From Rhytidiadelphus loreus (taxonomy: Eukaryota; Streptophyta; Bryopsida; Hypnales; Hylocomiaceae), in the NCBI GenBank assembly GCA_947034895.1, contig OX344764.1, forward strand, positions 17,174,001 to 17,238,000: a stretch of DNA of 64,000 bases, read 5' to 3'. The notes below the pieces were generated by a model. That model did not search any database. It was not told the origin of the DNA and saw only the letters and a list, made by a program, of their open reading frames with translations. Each line of letters opens with the position of its first letter. Within the stretch, counting starts at the first letter, position 1. Positions 35,038-48,455 of this stretch are shown one piece after another. The translations under genes and the position numbers were made by a program.

Positions 35038-37957
35038 TTAGATGTCTCCATGGCGTCCCACCTTCACTGCGTTTTTCCAAGATTCCACTGCAGCCTTGTA
35101 GGGAAAGTTCTCCAACGTGTAATATTTCTGTCCAAACATGCGGACCACCAGCGGCAAGTGCTTGCCCAGTCTGTTGCGCTGGCAAGACTTCAGAAACTTT
35201 AACGTAGAAAAACAACGCTCATCTTCTACAGACCCCAAGACCAAGCACATCCCAATTTCAGCCACACGAAAGTACTCGGAAATGAGTTTCCGCAAATGCC
35301 GTGATTGGAAAAGGGTACGCCAGAGCTCTATCACTGGATTCATGTGACCAGCAGCTGCACAAGCAGCTTCACAGTTAGCTCTCATAGTCAATTTAAACAA
35401 ACCCTGTTGATTGTCCAAATTAGAGTCAGAGAGCATTTCAGGGGTGGTGTATGATGTTGCTCTATCCTACAAAGGCAGCCCTGCATTCAACAACCTTGGG
35501 TGAGAATAGAATCGTTTGAGTACACTCAAATGGTGACCAAAGCTGTCTTCAGCCCTCGGTTGTTTCCAATACTGGGGATAAATTATACCAAACGCATATA
35601 GTAACTCTTGTTGCAGGAAGCGCCGGTCCAGCTCGTCCGAGAGTGACTGAGCAATCTCTGTCAGCCCGCAGCCCCACACCCGCACAGGCGCACATAGGGT
35701 CAGTCGATCCGATTGCCCATTACAAGGCAGAGACTGAAAGCCCCTTGAGGCCTTCAATTACAATGATAAAACAAATAGCTGGAAACCAAGAAAGAACCAA
35801 AGCATTCAAAAAAATTTGAAAGAACAAATCAGTAAACATTAACCATGTATTGAACTGATTCATTGAACTGTTGAAAAAAAAATGGAAAAAAATTAAATCC
35901 TACTGAAAAAAAAATGGAAACTAAAGTAATTCCCACCGCAATGGCGCAATGCCATTACCTGCTTGTAGCGAAGTCCACCCTAAACCGCAAGCAGCCAAGA
36001 CAACAAACAACAAGACAAGTTCAAAGAAAAAAATATAAAACAAAAAAAATGGAAAGTCAAGAAAACAAACCTACAAATTGACGTTGAATGTTTCCTTGGG
36101 TGCGCAGGAAATCCTCCTTCGTCACGTACAAGTGATCTCCTGTCAATTTGCAGTGACATCGTGCAAAAACTGCGGTAATGCCAAAGTTCATGGCAAGATA
36201 CGAAATACCTTCTCCCTCCTTTGCCCTCCATTCCATTGGAATTTCAAGACAAGTCAGGGAAATTAGTTCCTGATACCGCTTGAACTCCGCTGTCAAGAAT
36301 GTTGTACTCTCGTCCACAAACATTTTGGTCAAATCGGCCTGACAAACTTTTATGGACTGTAGAAAGTCACATATAAATATGTCACGGGATTGTGACAGTT
36401 TGATGAGGCAATGAACTGCATTCAACATCGGGATGAAGCACGCCAGCGACAGCAGCACCTCTATATCGGAGAGGTAGTCAAAGTTTGCAGCGGCAGCAGC
36501 CTGCCCTTTCTGGCCAATAGCGGACATGTCAAGACCCATTTTCACCAAAATAGTTTTGTATTCAGACATGATACGCTGGGCGGGACTACGCATGGAGATC
36601 CACCGTGTTTCCACGTTCCTCACCATTTTGTTACCCTTAATTTCCATCAGATCTGCAAGCTTCTGAAGCTCCGAATGCCGCTTGTGGCTGCGACAAAAGT
36701 AAGAATACAGTGACTGGCACAAGGCCTCCAACCGAGAAACCATAGGGTAATTCGACAATGTTTCTACCACCAGATTGATGTGATGCGAAGCACATGAGGC
36801 TCCGAGGCAGAACGAGGCCCATTTCTGGCGAATCTAGGTCGATACTCCAGTTTTGGGGCCCTGGAATGTACTAACACCGTCTGCCCCAAAAGAAACCAAC
36901 TTACTTGCAATCTGTTCTTGCGTAAGTCCTCCTTCTTGAACCAATGCCTGCATGATAACGTTAGTGAGGTGATCTGCAGTACCACAGTCAAAACACAAGA
37001 CAAGTGAAGTAGGTGTGGGATCCTCTCCCACGAATCTACTACATACACGTGAACTCCGACCCACGAAGTGTTGTCCACCGCTGTGACTTCATCTGCACTA
37101 ATCGAAATAAAACGCGCATTTTGAACAGTCAACTTCAAGGCAGACAAAACACATGAATGAAGGTGTTCCGCCATATCCCACCCAGATGTCTCAGACCAGT
37201 GCTTACGAGGGACATTCTTTACCTTCAAATGCCGCAATAAGTATTGTTCGCGCTCGTAGTCACACATGGGACGGCCAGAATTCAGAACTTGAAAGAGTGT
37301 AGAGAACTGAACTCCCTTTCGGTTTGCTTCGCCGTCGAAGCTAGCCAAGAGCTGATCGGCGACACTTCCGCCTAGCCGTCGCCCCGCCCAAAGCTTCGTG
37401 AATTGCACATGCTTGCAGTCACGCTTCACGTAATTTTCCCCCTTCTTCAGGTGTGGGAAAGGATCGCCGTCGGATTTGCAAGTCCTTTTTCCTTCATGCT
37501 TCTCCAAATTATCCCCTTTTGGAACCATGACCTTCCGCTTGCCACTCACGGCACTGCAGCTCTTGCATACGACCCCCGTCAAATTCCCGGCGACATCAAA
37601 TTCACCTTCTGCCCACGTAAACTTGCACGCCCAAACCTCCTGCCATCGATGCGTTACAGTGCTAGGGGCAACTTTGCGTCTCTTCCGTGAAACATTTTGC
37701 TTGTTCGGACTAGCAATCTCAGGATCTAGACCCTCCGGTGACACCACTGTCACCTCGGATAGCGAAGGAAAACGGGGTAGCGCAACGAGCAATGACTCCT
37801 CCAAGCGCGTCTCCGACACCCGTGTGATGTCGTCCTCCACGTCGATCGGGTTTGTCGCAACGCCAACAGGAAGGTATTTACCCAAACCGTGGGAGTTTCG
37901 TGATGAGCCAAAAGTGCGTACACGAAAATTCTCCGGCAACTTCAATTTGGGTGCCAT
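35038..37957 (-). pseudogene. Decayed hAT-superfamily transposase gene
   Basis: The minus strand encodes parts of a hAT transposase in order. The likely start is MAPKLKLPENF at 37957. A zinc-finger-like segment follows (HRWQEVWACKF, then C-x2-C in VVCKSCSAV). Next come an RNase-H-like first Asp region (SISADEVTAVDNTSWVGVHV), the second Asp block (SFGADGVSTFQG), NVETRWISM, and the C-terminal dimerisation block near 35140-35250 (SVEDERCFSTLKFL). The frame breaks near 36990-36993, where one base seems lost from a run of A (+ strand). In-frame TAG stops occur at 36834-36836 and 35467-35469. An intron probably starts at 36070 after VG, and coding resumes near 35757. The natural end is TAA at 35038. 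The family cuts and pastes DNA with 8-bp target duplications; no terminal repeats were identified here. Not functional as it stands. Confidence 0.82.
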
Positions 37958-39528
37958 TGCAGCAGTTGTAGCCCTGCACAAGCAAACAGAGCACCAAAAC
38001 CACCCAAACCCAGAAGACCACAACAGAAGAACAATAGCGAACACGAAAGCACAAGAAAAAATTGGAAGCAAATCGAAAATGCACAAGGGGAGAGAGTTAC
38101 AATTGCCGTGGAAGTGCAACACTGCAGCCACAGGAAACTCTCGCAAATCGCAAGCAAGTGAAAGCAGAATGCAAGAAACTGTCGACAATCACACTTGTAA
38201 AATACAGGATTGCATCCCAATTCCCCAAGTGGGCACCAGCGTTCTCCAATGGCCCAATCTCTCCATTTCCGAATCCCCAACATACCACTTGCTGCGAGCT
38301 TGTGAGGTTGTGACAACGTTCCACACACCCGCGCCGCCAAATTCACAGACTTGAATTCACATTGCACAGCGGGAGCCTCCATTTCCCAATTGACGTGAAT
38401 GCGCGAGAAAAGCGAAACACAAACGTCTCTCAAGTCTCAACGAAACTTCACAGCATCCAAGAAGTGGCAGCAATTCGCCAGACGACCAGAGCGCCTCCAT
38501 TTTTACAAAATCAACACTCCCGAGTCCCGAAAATTAGAAGAGGAAGAAGCCAGACTAACAGGGCCCCAAGCGGCGAAGCCCCATTCCCCCCAAATCCCCA
38601 ATGCAACAATTACAAAATAATTTTCAATTCAAACAAAATTGAATGCTAGTGCGCGTACAAACTGCTGATCAGGAGGAGGAGCCAAGGAGGAGGAGACGCG
38701 GAGTAAATGAAAAACATAATGCGAAAACGTACGCCCTGGAAGAAGTGGTCTGCTAAACCCTACGCCTTGGAGGAGGTGACAGCGCGGCGCATTGGCTGCG
38801 AAATCAACGGCCCAGATCTAGCCGCCAATGCGAAGATCGGACGGCCCAAGTAAGGTCCTTGCTAACCCTATTCCTGCGGAGTCTAAAACTAGCTAACCCT
38901 ATTCATGTGTGGCAGGGGATGAATGCGAAAAGAAAAGTGGATGAAATCGCAGTTTTGCATCCTGCTCTCTTGGAAGTGGGAAAACTTGCTCAAATTTTAG
39001 TTTTCATGCAAATTTCTACAATGTAAGTTTAGCACAAGCAAAATCTGGGTAGAACCTGAGCGATTTTTAGCCACTTTAGGGAACGCTGATCAGAACTGAT
39101 CAATCTTGAGAAAATCAATACATGCAAAATTCTCACTACCACCCAAAGGATCCACGTGAAAGTGCAATTGCTAATTGTACTCGTAGCCCCGCTGTGAAGT
39201 CTGCCCACCCGTACACTTGGAAGGAGTCCCAGTGGCTTTCTGGGTTCCGCCCGAACCCCACTGCTGAGGTGTGGCCGGGGGACCCGCTTGCTTGCTTAAC
39301 TTAATTACTCACGTCAAAGGTGCACATCCGCCCTTCTCCTCGCTCGCACTCTCCACCACGTCCCACACAACTCCCCGGCACGCTCACAAATCCCGTTCAC
39401 AACGCAGTAGATTTCAAACATTTCAAACAATTTCGACTTGACACTCCAAATTCTTGATCACATTGAACTGAACTCTCGCAGAGAGATTTACGAATTCTTG
39501 AACCCTGAAAGCGCTCGATTCTTGTGCC
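37958..39528. other. Upstream of the hAT pseudogene and 5' flank of the CNNM gene
   Basis: Between the divergent genes there is no supported coding region. The minus-strand frame continues upstream of 37957 as a hydrophobic extension that I do not accept. CTAACCCTATTC occurs twice at about 38855-38867 and 38894-38905. The promoter of the CNNM gene should lie toward the right, but no TATA box was identified. Confidence 0.35.
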
Positions 39529-39561
39529 ATGAGCTTTCGGCGATTCTCAGATGTTTCTTAG
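39529..39561 (+). other. Possible upstream ORF of the CNNM gene (10 codons)
   Basis: ATG at 39529 opens a frame ending at TAG 39559-39561, 67 nt before the main start. It matters only if the transcript begins upstream. Confidence 0.25.
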
Positions 39562-39628
39562 CAGCGACGACGACACGTTGAATTGGTGGATCAGGAGGTG
39601 AAGTGGAGTTTGTAAGGGTTTAGGGATA

Positions 39629-42600
39629 ATGGAGAGTTTCACAATGGTGATGGTGACGGTGATGGCGGGCTTGCATTCCGTGCTGGGATTAGGAGGAGAC
39701 GATCATCCCGTGGAGATCGGGACGCTGTGGTGGTGGATTTATGGCGGCATTTCGGTTTTCCTAGTGTGCTTTGCGGGGATTATGTCTGGATTAACTCTTG
39801 GTTTGATGTCGCTCGGGCTTATGGACTTGGAGGTGCTGCAGCGGAGTGGCACTCCACTTGAGAGAAAACAAGCAGGTAGATTGCACTCCACTTAGATTTA
39901 TGTTGTTTTCTGGAGCTTTTGAATGTGGAGTTGATTTGATGTTTTCTTTTTTCTGCCTTTGAATTCTCTGCGCAGAGGAAATTCATGGAATTACTCACCT
40001 TCCTAGCAAACTTCTGAAAATTCTTAACTCGTTCATAAGTCATCCAAATAATGTGTATTTTAATGCATTAGAATCCTCTCGAAAACGCAGGCAAGAGCTA
40101 CATTAAAAATTTCATTTCTAATATAAAAAATAACATTCACTCCAATTATGACCTATCCGTGCCGAAAAGTCTCCCAGCATTAGGATTCACAACCTTAAGT
40201 TTTATTGGACATAAGGTAACCACACCTTACAGTGACACTTTGACACTTTTAGCAACTAGCGCAATTACTAGTATTAGGTTGGTTTTATTATATTCTTGTT
40301 AGCAAATCAAAGAGGATTTCGATGCACTTAGGAATTCGTTATTTGAATGACGGATCTAGCAGTTATTACATTCGGTAGATGACCAAAAGCCAACACAAGT
40401 TCGAATAGCAAGGAGGTGTACATTCTCAAAATCAACGTGTACTTGTTGTGCATGATTTTAAGATTTTAGAGTGTTGCATGTAGGTTCGTGTCTCAATTAG
40501 TTGCCTCTACCTTATTGCCTATTTGCGGAGTTTGGTTACCATCAGCCAAGGGCTTTCCTAATAGATGATCGTTATTTTGAGTTCTGAAAACAGCCGCAAT
40601 AACGCCGGTTGTGACAAAGCAGCACCAGCTCCTTGTAACACTACTTCTCTGCAATGCCGTGGCCATGGAGGTATACAATGTCAAACCTTGTGGTTTATCC
40701 TTGCACGACGAGTTTGCACTAAAAATCAAAAGGTCGCAGGATCTGCTGTAATTTCTTATAATGTAGAGCTCTTTGAATATGTTTTTTTTAGAAAATCATG
40801 AGCATTGAATGGACGACCGTGTGCCAAACATACCATTTCTTGAACTCCGAAAGGTTTTCGTTCGGGTCACGAATGTTTTGAAGTCAGGAAGAGATTCAAT
40901 TTGCAACATGTGGTTTCCTACCATGACCTGGCAGGCTCTTCCGATATTTCTCGACAAGATGTTCAACGAGTGGGTGGCTGTGATTCTTTCAGTTACATTT
41001 GTACTTGCGTTTGGTGAGGTAAAATTCTTGATGAATTGTGAGCAACTCTTTATTATGAATTTTGAATTTTGAATTCTTTTGGTGTTACGTGCCGACTGCT
41101 CGTTTGAAAACTGAGGATTTACAGTGATAAGTCTGTGACCATTCGGTGTGTTTGTCATTTCGGTTTCTTTCAGGTCATACCTCAAGCCATATGCTCCCGA
41201 TATGGGTTAGCTGTGGGTGCTAACATGGTCTGGCTGGTGAATATAATGATGGTCGTTTGCTGGCCCCTTGCATATCCAATTGGTCGGGTTAGTTTTTTTA
41301 ATCACGCCGTAAATTTTGAAATTTTTATACAATATGGGTGTGGCAATGGTCTTCATTATGTGCTCTTGAAGATTCAGAATATTTGCCTGCTGAGAATTGT
41401 ACTCTTTATGGACTCTGAACCGAGGGGAGGATGCTTTTCATCAACAGAAGCTATATCTGCAGTGAATTTGAGAAAGTTTAAGGAGGTTTGGCACTACTCG
41501 AAAAGCGAGTCAGTGCTACAATGACAGAGCCTCTTGTAGCGTGGCTGTTTGTTTACTTAAAGAGAGTGCTAGTTCATCTTTTGCTTACATTGTGCTTGTA
41601 TCTCTACTCGCTGTCCTGTGTACTTTTGACAGTTACTGGACTACCTACTCGGACATGATGATTCGGCCTTGTTCAGGCGTGCACAACTGAAGGCGCTTGT
41701 TTCAATCCATGGAAAAGATGTATGACTTCTAGTTGTTTAAGATCTGCCCGTGAAAATAGGCCTAGCAGAAAAATTTGTTTTTGAGGACTATTTTTGTTAC
41801 TATTCCTCAATCTTATCAAAAGCATCTCAAGGAGATATTTGGTCGTTCAGTAGTTTATATAACGCAGAATGATTGGTGTGGTCAGTGGTTATGTCAGAAG
41901 CTTTAGATCAAGTGCCTCACCGATCTCAATTAGCGTGTGTAGTGTATTCAAAGGAGCCCTTCCTTCAATTCATCTGGGGTCTGTATTTTCCTGGAAAGAG
42001 TTGCAGTTATCGTTAATCTGAAATCTCTACTGTACTGTGCGGATGCAAGGCTGGAGGTTACCTAACCCTTGACGAGACAACTATCATTGCTGGAGCTTTA
42101 GACTTGACTGAAAAAGTAAGTTGCATGCAGAGCTCTTTCAAAATTTGCAAATATTGTTACACATGCTATGAGTTAGTTTGCAACTTTTTTGCTATGTATA
42201 GTTGTTGTTGACACGCTGGTTTTTATATTGTGTCAGTGTTTATATACTCTGTTTGATTTATGTCATCTGCTACTGCTGAAGAGTTGTCTTGAACGTGGGC
42301 ATGTTTGCTGCAGACTGCAGCTGAAGCTATGACTCCAATTGAATCGACGTTTCTGTTGGACGTAAACACCAAATTAGATAGGTGAGGGCTTTATAAGTGC
42401 ACTCTTGTAGGTACCGTTATGCAATGTTTGGCTCATCCAGTTTGCAATTTCTCAGAGATCCTAACTTGAACCGCTCACAGGGAGGCGTTGGGGAGGATCA
42501 TGACACGAGGGCATAGCCGCGTTCCTGTTTATTCTAATAGTCCTCAGAACATAGTTGGCTTGTTGCTGGTGAGTATCTGAAGGCTGTCCAGTATGTGCTA

Positions 42601-45366
42601 ATTTTGAGGTGAAATCTCTCTAGAGACCCAATCACTGTAATCTACTGGAGCAGATTGTGCAGTCTCAGAGTGGGAGATTGTATTGCTCTCAGACTCTTGA
42701 GTTACCCACGGTGAATTTGAACAATGAGTATAGTGGATTCTAAACCCTAATATTATTTTATTTTATTTGTTTATTTGTTTATTAAATCTATTCGAAATTT
42801 TGTTTCGCAGAGTGGATTAATTACTCTTCTTGCATGAAATGTGTGTAGGTGAAGAACCTGTTGACTGTTCGAGCTGAGGAAAATACTCCCATTAGTGCAG
42901 TTCCCATTCGAAGAATACCCAAGTAGGCTGCGGAAAGGATGGCCTTTGATGGGCCTTTGTATTCTAACTTCCTTTGTAGAATAGATTCTATGGCGGGTCT
43001 TCCATTAAATTGTTTTGAATAATGTTACAGATATGTGATGTATTAACATGTGGTAATCCAATCCATTCTAATGGTTATAACCGTATCGAACAGGATCAGT
43101 CAGTAGTAGTTTGTACTCTCTGACTGCACGACTTTGTAAATAGACTGGGTTAGGAACTGTTATGAGCATGTTCATGTTGAAGCAGATCAATGGGGGGAAC
43201 CAGATTTAAGGCGTTCCAAGTCTCTTTCCTCAAAAGACCATGATTTGGCTAGTTAAGATCTGGATATAAATCAGAAATGTCCCTGGAAATCGCTAAATGT
43301 TTTGGAGTCTAACAATGCAATGATGTTGCAGACTGCCGGAGGACATGCCATTGTACGACATTCTGAACGAATTTCAGAAAGGAGGTAGTCACATGGCTGC
43401 TGTAGTGGCCATTAAACAAAGGAAGAAGTGGCCCAGTTTTGGACAGAAAGAGGAAAATAACGGTCTCAAGGATTACCAAGTTGCTGAAGCGGGTATTGAG
43501 GAAGGTGATATTGAGAAGGCATATGCCCATCGTAATGGCGGAGGAGAGCCTAGTAGGAATGCAGAGCACGAGCCGTTGAAAGGGGAAGCTGATTATAATC
43601 GTGAAGATGGCAACAAGCCAAAGCACATACAGGAAGGCGATGTAATTGGCATCATCACCATGGAGGATGTGATGGAAGAGCTTTTACAGGTGCACTTACA
43701 GGGCACTTAAAATTAGAACTTCCTGTCACTTTAACAAGTTCTGTGATATTTGTGTAGTAGAGCTAGCCTCTCCATCCAGTGACATTCACAGGAAGGTTAC
43801 TTAAATTACACTGATGCAATTTCTGAAGTGTTTTACGGTCCCTAGATAGTTACCATTCAGCAGCATCAAGGACGTTCTCTGCATCATTCGTTGTGTGGAT
43901 TGTATATTGGCTCTACAGGAGGAGATTGTGGATGAGACAGACGAGTACATAGACGTCCATAAGAGGTGAGACTATCTTCCTTATCTTGTTTTTGCGATTA
44001 ATCACCTACTTTTTGCTGAGGTTACTTAACAGCGTTGAACACGAGTAACGTGGGGTGGAACGTACTTCATGGTCTATCGTAGTCTTTCCTACTAGGCATG
44101 ACTCCCAGAGTAGGCCTTGTTGCAGATAACTGGTCTCTTTGCCATGTGATCACATATTACTGCCATCGGTTGTGCAAGAACTCATATACTTTTAATATAA
44201 CAATTTGAAGGCCAACCCATTGCAGAAAAGTCAAACTACAATTTCATGTGCGTTTTGGCCATCAAATTCTCGCAATTTGAAAATAAATAAAATTCTACAT
44301 AGATGAAATTGTTTCCTTTTACTCTTGAAAATTTTAGATTCTTTTGGTGCAAAATGATTTCATATGATTTTATAGGTTAAACGTTACAATAAACCTCCAA
44401 AAACATATAAATCATTAGGGGGAGGTGCAAGTTTCAATCTGGAATCATATGGTATGTTTTCTATAAAAAAACTTAGGATTTAACTTGGAAATCCGATAGG
44501 TGAACGTCTTGTATAGTTTAGTTTGGGCCGAGCTTGTAAATGCAAGACACTCCACTATATCTGAAAATTTCAGACTTGAAACTAGGCACGATAAACTTCG
44601 TTTTCGTAGGTGGGCAAGAAAAGTCATCTTCAAGTCTGACCAGAAAGCATCTACTACCTGTGTATATTTCCTCAAAGGGTTTCACATATTGTTTACGTAC
44701 TTAGTCATGTCTGCATGGATGAGTCCAAGTGTACGAGTCATAGAGTGTGAGCAGTCCAAAAACTGCAGCTGCATCCCTTCTTTTTCTATATTTGCTTTGT
44801 TCTATCTTCAGGATTCGAGTTGCTGCGACAGCAGCACAGATCAGTAAAAGTGTCTCCCTTGGTCGCCGGGCCTCAGTTCCCAGTATTGTGAGTTGAACAA
44901 CTAGACCCTTTAATTTATGCTCGTTTTGAAGCATATTGTTCCTTATAACGATGATTTCCTGCATTATTTTCTTTTACCTCGAGTTGGCAATTGGGTCCCT
45001 TCTACAGTGTACTGTAGATTGAATATTCCTTCTACATTACCATTGCAGACCATTGAATCTAGTATATTTTCTCTCCTCTCCTATACGGACGGATGATTAT
45101 CTTTTTTTTATGAAATAGGAAGTGTGTTGAAGAACGTTATGCGAACAAAACATTCTCGTAACATTTGCCATGGTATGCAGACAATGGGGCTCTCCAAGCA
45201 AGCACAGGAGGCAGTGCAAAAAGGTAGAGCAGAGGCCATGGCAACGCACGCGGCATCCGATAGACATGGCGATCGTCATCAGAAGAAGAAAGTTGAGAAG
45301 GGCCTTGCTGAACCACTATTGGGGTCGAGTCCTAAGGCGAATCCTGATTCACCGAGGACCACGTGA
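39629..45366 (+). CDS. CNNM-type DUF21 and CBS-domain membrane protein, 13 exons
   Basis: Homologous to plant CBSDUF (DUF21 plus CBS) proteins, the relatives of CNNM/ancient conserved domain proteins linked to Mg2+ and metal handling; substrate and membrane here are inferred only. Exons: 39629-39875, 40594-40670, 40935-41018, 41174-41287, 41633-41719, 42050-42115, 42314-42381, 42481-42568, 42849-42922, 43332-43689, 43919-43965, 44812-44887, 45181-45366. They join in frame to 523 residues with GT-AG introns. The DUF21 membrane region is about 32-200, with hydrophobic segments, GIMSGLTLGLMSLGL, ILSVTFVLAFGE and IPQAICSRYGLAVGAN. The CBS pair runs about 233-436 (MTPIESTFLLDVNTKLD, RGHSRVPVYS, VGLLLVKNLL, then GIITMEDVMEELLQ). 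A hydrophilic insert (about 335-400) splits the second CBS domain, as in the plant family. DETDEY-DVHKR ends the conserved part. The tail is basic and Ser-rich. Confidence 0.93.
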
Positions 45367-45995
45367 ATTGTTTTAAGGTAATTGCCACCCTCATCCGAAA
45401 GCAACCCCGTATAGACTCTTGTCTAGAATGTATATGATGTGAACATGAGAGCTTGGATACATTTGGTATCAGCATTTTGAAAAAATTTAGTATATTCATA
45501 TGGTGTCCAAAAAATACGTGCAATGATGTAATGGAGATTTGGAGTCCTCTTTCAATAGCCGACAAAGATTGAACAAAGATTATTCAGTAATAATAGGAAA
45601 CATGGTTCTTTGGACGCTTTAATTTTGTGCAAAATGTTGCAACACAAGCCTTTTTAATGTGGTTTATATTTGTTTTCATTGAAGATATTCTTTCATATTG
45701 TGTTGGAAATTAAGGTCAACTGTAATGTGGAAACCGTGGAGCTATCCGAATCAGCCACCCAATGAGCCGCCCAATGAGGACCGGCAATCCGGATAAGTGT
45801 AGTCCAACAACGTACAAAGGAGTCTGTAGGATTGGACGCACTATCTTAAGCTTAGGTATGAGAATAAATATCCACAGAAAATGAATTGTATCGTGCTGCC
45901 ACAGTTGTAAGCTATTCATAGCTCCACGTCAGTAATTCTCAGAGAGGTGCACATTAATATCACAGATTTGCTGGCGTGGACCCGTTTGCACTTAA
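45367..45995. other. 3' flank of the CNNM gene
   Basis: Presumed 3' untranslated region and spacer. No other gene is supported. Confidence 0.35.
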
Positions 45996-46625
45996 CAAGG
46001 CCTTTTTTTTTAGCTTCTAGCTCTAAATTGAACAAAATGCCAACATTTTGATAAGTTGTATTAATTTTTTTGGAATTGTAACCATACAAATTCAAACTAG
46101 ACATCCTAGAGATCACATAAAAAAAGAAAACACAACAATATCACTTATGGATTGAAAGATTATAATGATTGATTATGAGGGTGTTAAAATTGTGAAAGTG
46201 ATTTGAAGTCTTTCAACCCTCTTTTTCACATGTCAAATTTAAAATTTGGTCACAGAAAATATATGAAGATAAAGGGCCTAACATGCTTAGCCCCAATCAA
46301 TTTATGTCTTCTCAAAATCTACTCTACAAATTTTTTAAATGAATTTCTTATGTGATTTTTTCTCCAAGATCTAAGGTATTTAAGGCTCATTTCCAAGAAC
46401 CCTCAACACTACAAAAAGTCAAGATTGCAATGGACACCCTTGCACAAAATCTTGAATAGAAAAATCAGAATCAATCATTTTCAAAATTGTATTATTGATG
46501 CTAAAACTAAACTTCAAAAATAATTTTTCAAAAATATAAACTACTAAAAATTGCAACCTAGTTAGGTTTTATTTCACTTCAAAGTATTATTAACACCAAA
46601 ATTTAGTACCTCAAGCATTTAGGGG
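45996..46625. mobile_element. TTAA-flanked element, poorly defined left end
   Basis: The right end CCTCAAGCATTTAGGGG precedes TTAA at 46626-46629. The right half (from 46290) matches 27160-27498. TTAA also occurs at 45992-45995, but the sequence after it (CAAGGCC) is not the usual C-rich terminus, so the left border is uncertain. Confidence 0.45.
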
Positions 46626-46629
46626 TTAA

Positions 46630-47477
46630 CATTCAATTCTTATACAATCCCAAATTTTATTTTCATCAAGATTATTTGAAACTTTTTTTGAAGATAGGAA
46701 AACACATTAATTTTAGGAGAATATAATTTCTAGGTGTAATTTTTATTTGAATTGGCGCATGAGAGAAAATATTATACCACCTTAAGCCCAAAATCAGGTT
46801 TGTCAAAGAATATAAGAAAAATTATAGAAAGTCAAAATAAAATTTCCAAAATTTTGTTTCCCATAGAAACTATTTTTGTCTACATAGAAAGATTTGATTC
46901 ATTCTATTTGGACTAGTGATGAGAAAGTTATGGACAATCTTATTTTTTGGGCAATCTGAAAAAATAACTTATAGGATTTTTTTTTTTTAATGCAATTCTC
47001 ACAATGTAAAAAAATAAAAGTTCAAGAAGATTTAGTTTGCTTGCTAGAATAATTTCACTATTGAAATTCTTGTGTTTTAATTCCATCTTAGACCTTTTAA
47101 CGATTTAGTTTTTCTTTCAATACTTTTATTTAACAATTTTTTAAAGAAAAAAAATAAAATGTGTTTTTTGAATATTTTTTCACTAGACTTTCAACTCAAT
47201 TCTTTCAAAATAAAAAAATTTACGCTAAAAAGATCCAAAGTCTTATTAATATCTCATTAAGTAACTAAAGGTGCAAAAAAAAATCGGTTTTCATCACTTT
47301 AAACACAAATATCTTGCAATCCATGTAATCAAAAGTTTCCAAAATTTGGTCCACACGTTCTTATACTATTCTAGTTTAGATATGCAAAAAAAAATTCTAA
47401 AGTTTTTTGTACTTTAATAGTAAAAATGGAAATTTTGAGTAGAACTTGATGAAAAAAAGGCTTTAGGACTTTAAAGG
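46630..47477. mobile_element. Family-1 TTAA element, degenerate left end
   Basis: The interior follows the 22918-23842 copy in the same orientation, starting at the GAAACTTTTTTTGAAGATAG block. The right end TTAGGACTTTAAAGG precedes TTAA at 47478-47481. The left terminus has lost its repeat and abuts the TTAA of the previous element. Confidence 0.55.
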
Positions 47478-47581
47478 TTAACCAAAATAAGAACCTCTTT
47501 CCCTTTATTGGTTTAGAATGCTATGTGTTCACCACTACTATATTGTAAAGAATTTGTCTTTATGAATTTACCTTGCTAACA

Positions 47582-48455
47582 TTAGATGAGGTTTGAGGCC
47601 TCCGGGAGCTTGTGAGTTCCCTGCTCTAAATCTATCTTGACTGCATTGGGAACACTGCTAGCTACGTAGTTTGACGTGGTGGAGACAGTGCCATATCATT
47701 TTGAAAAAAAAATTTAACCTTTTTTTTTCAATTTCTTTTCATATTTTAGAAATTTTAATTTTTAATCAAACAAAAACAAAACAAAACTTTTTTTTGACCG
47801 CGCCACGTTTTGTTACTACCGCAGAAACATCTCGGGGGGGTCATTTAGAGTGTCCATTAGAAACCACATGGGAACAAAACTTTAGACCCCCTATATACTT
47901 TTTGAATTTTAAATAAAACAAAATTAAAAAAGTATGAATAGATTTTCCTACTTTGAAAGTTTATGTTTTGAATTATTGATATTTTTATTTGTTAATAATA
48001 ATTAGTTACAAATTTTTGAAGTAAACAAATACACCGTAGAATTGAAAAATAACTTTCACACGCCTATATTATATAACAAAAAGATGTCTAAAAAATGAAC
48101 AAAAAAATTCTAAAAATAACTCATTATTGAAAGCTCATTTTGAGTTGAATATTGACTCAATGGTCATCTAAATGTGTCTATAATTATTTGAGTTGAAAAA
48201 CATGCCATTTTAGTTCATTTTCAACCTCTTTCTAGAAATCATTTCATATTTTATTTGAGTTGGAAATTTTGGCAATAGAAAGCTATAGTCATTATTAAAC
48301 AATGTTCAAAATTTTAGGTTGAAATTATAGTTTATTGAAAACCACTTGTTTGCACGTGGTTTGTTATTGTAGAACTAAGTGCACCCCCCGAGAGAAACAT
48401 CATTGGGAACATGAATGAAACATGTTATTTTTACCCTCAAATCCCCTCTAATATG
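47582..48455. mobile_element. MITE-like element, ATTAGATGAGGTTTGAGG termini
   Basis: The left ATTAGATGAGGTTTGAGG pairs with CCTCAAATCCCCTCTAAT at the right, about 15 of 18 bases. The interior has GGGAAC words as in the 285-542 family and a long AT-rich centre. Confidence 0.45.

Noticed and set aside
34731..35207. 158-codon plus-strand frame with Pro/Ala/Ser repeats
   Set aside because: It is the antisense reading of the 54-bp tandem repeat and the hAT C-terminus.
37958..38188. N-terminal extension of the hAT frame
   Set aside because: The segment is hydrophobic and unlike hAT proteins; the ATG at 37957 gives a more credible start.
37476..38354. 292-codon plus-strand open frame
   Set aside because: It lies antisense to the hAT transposase coding region and shows no domain; it is a shadow frame.
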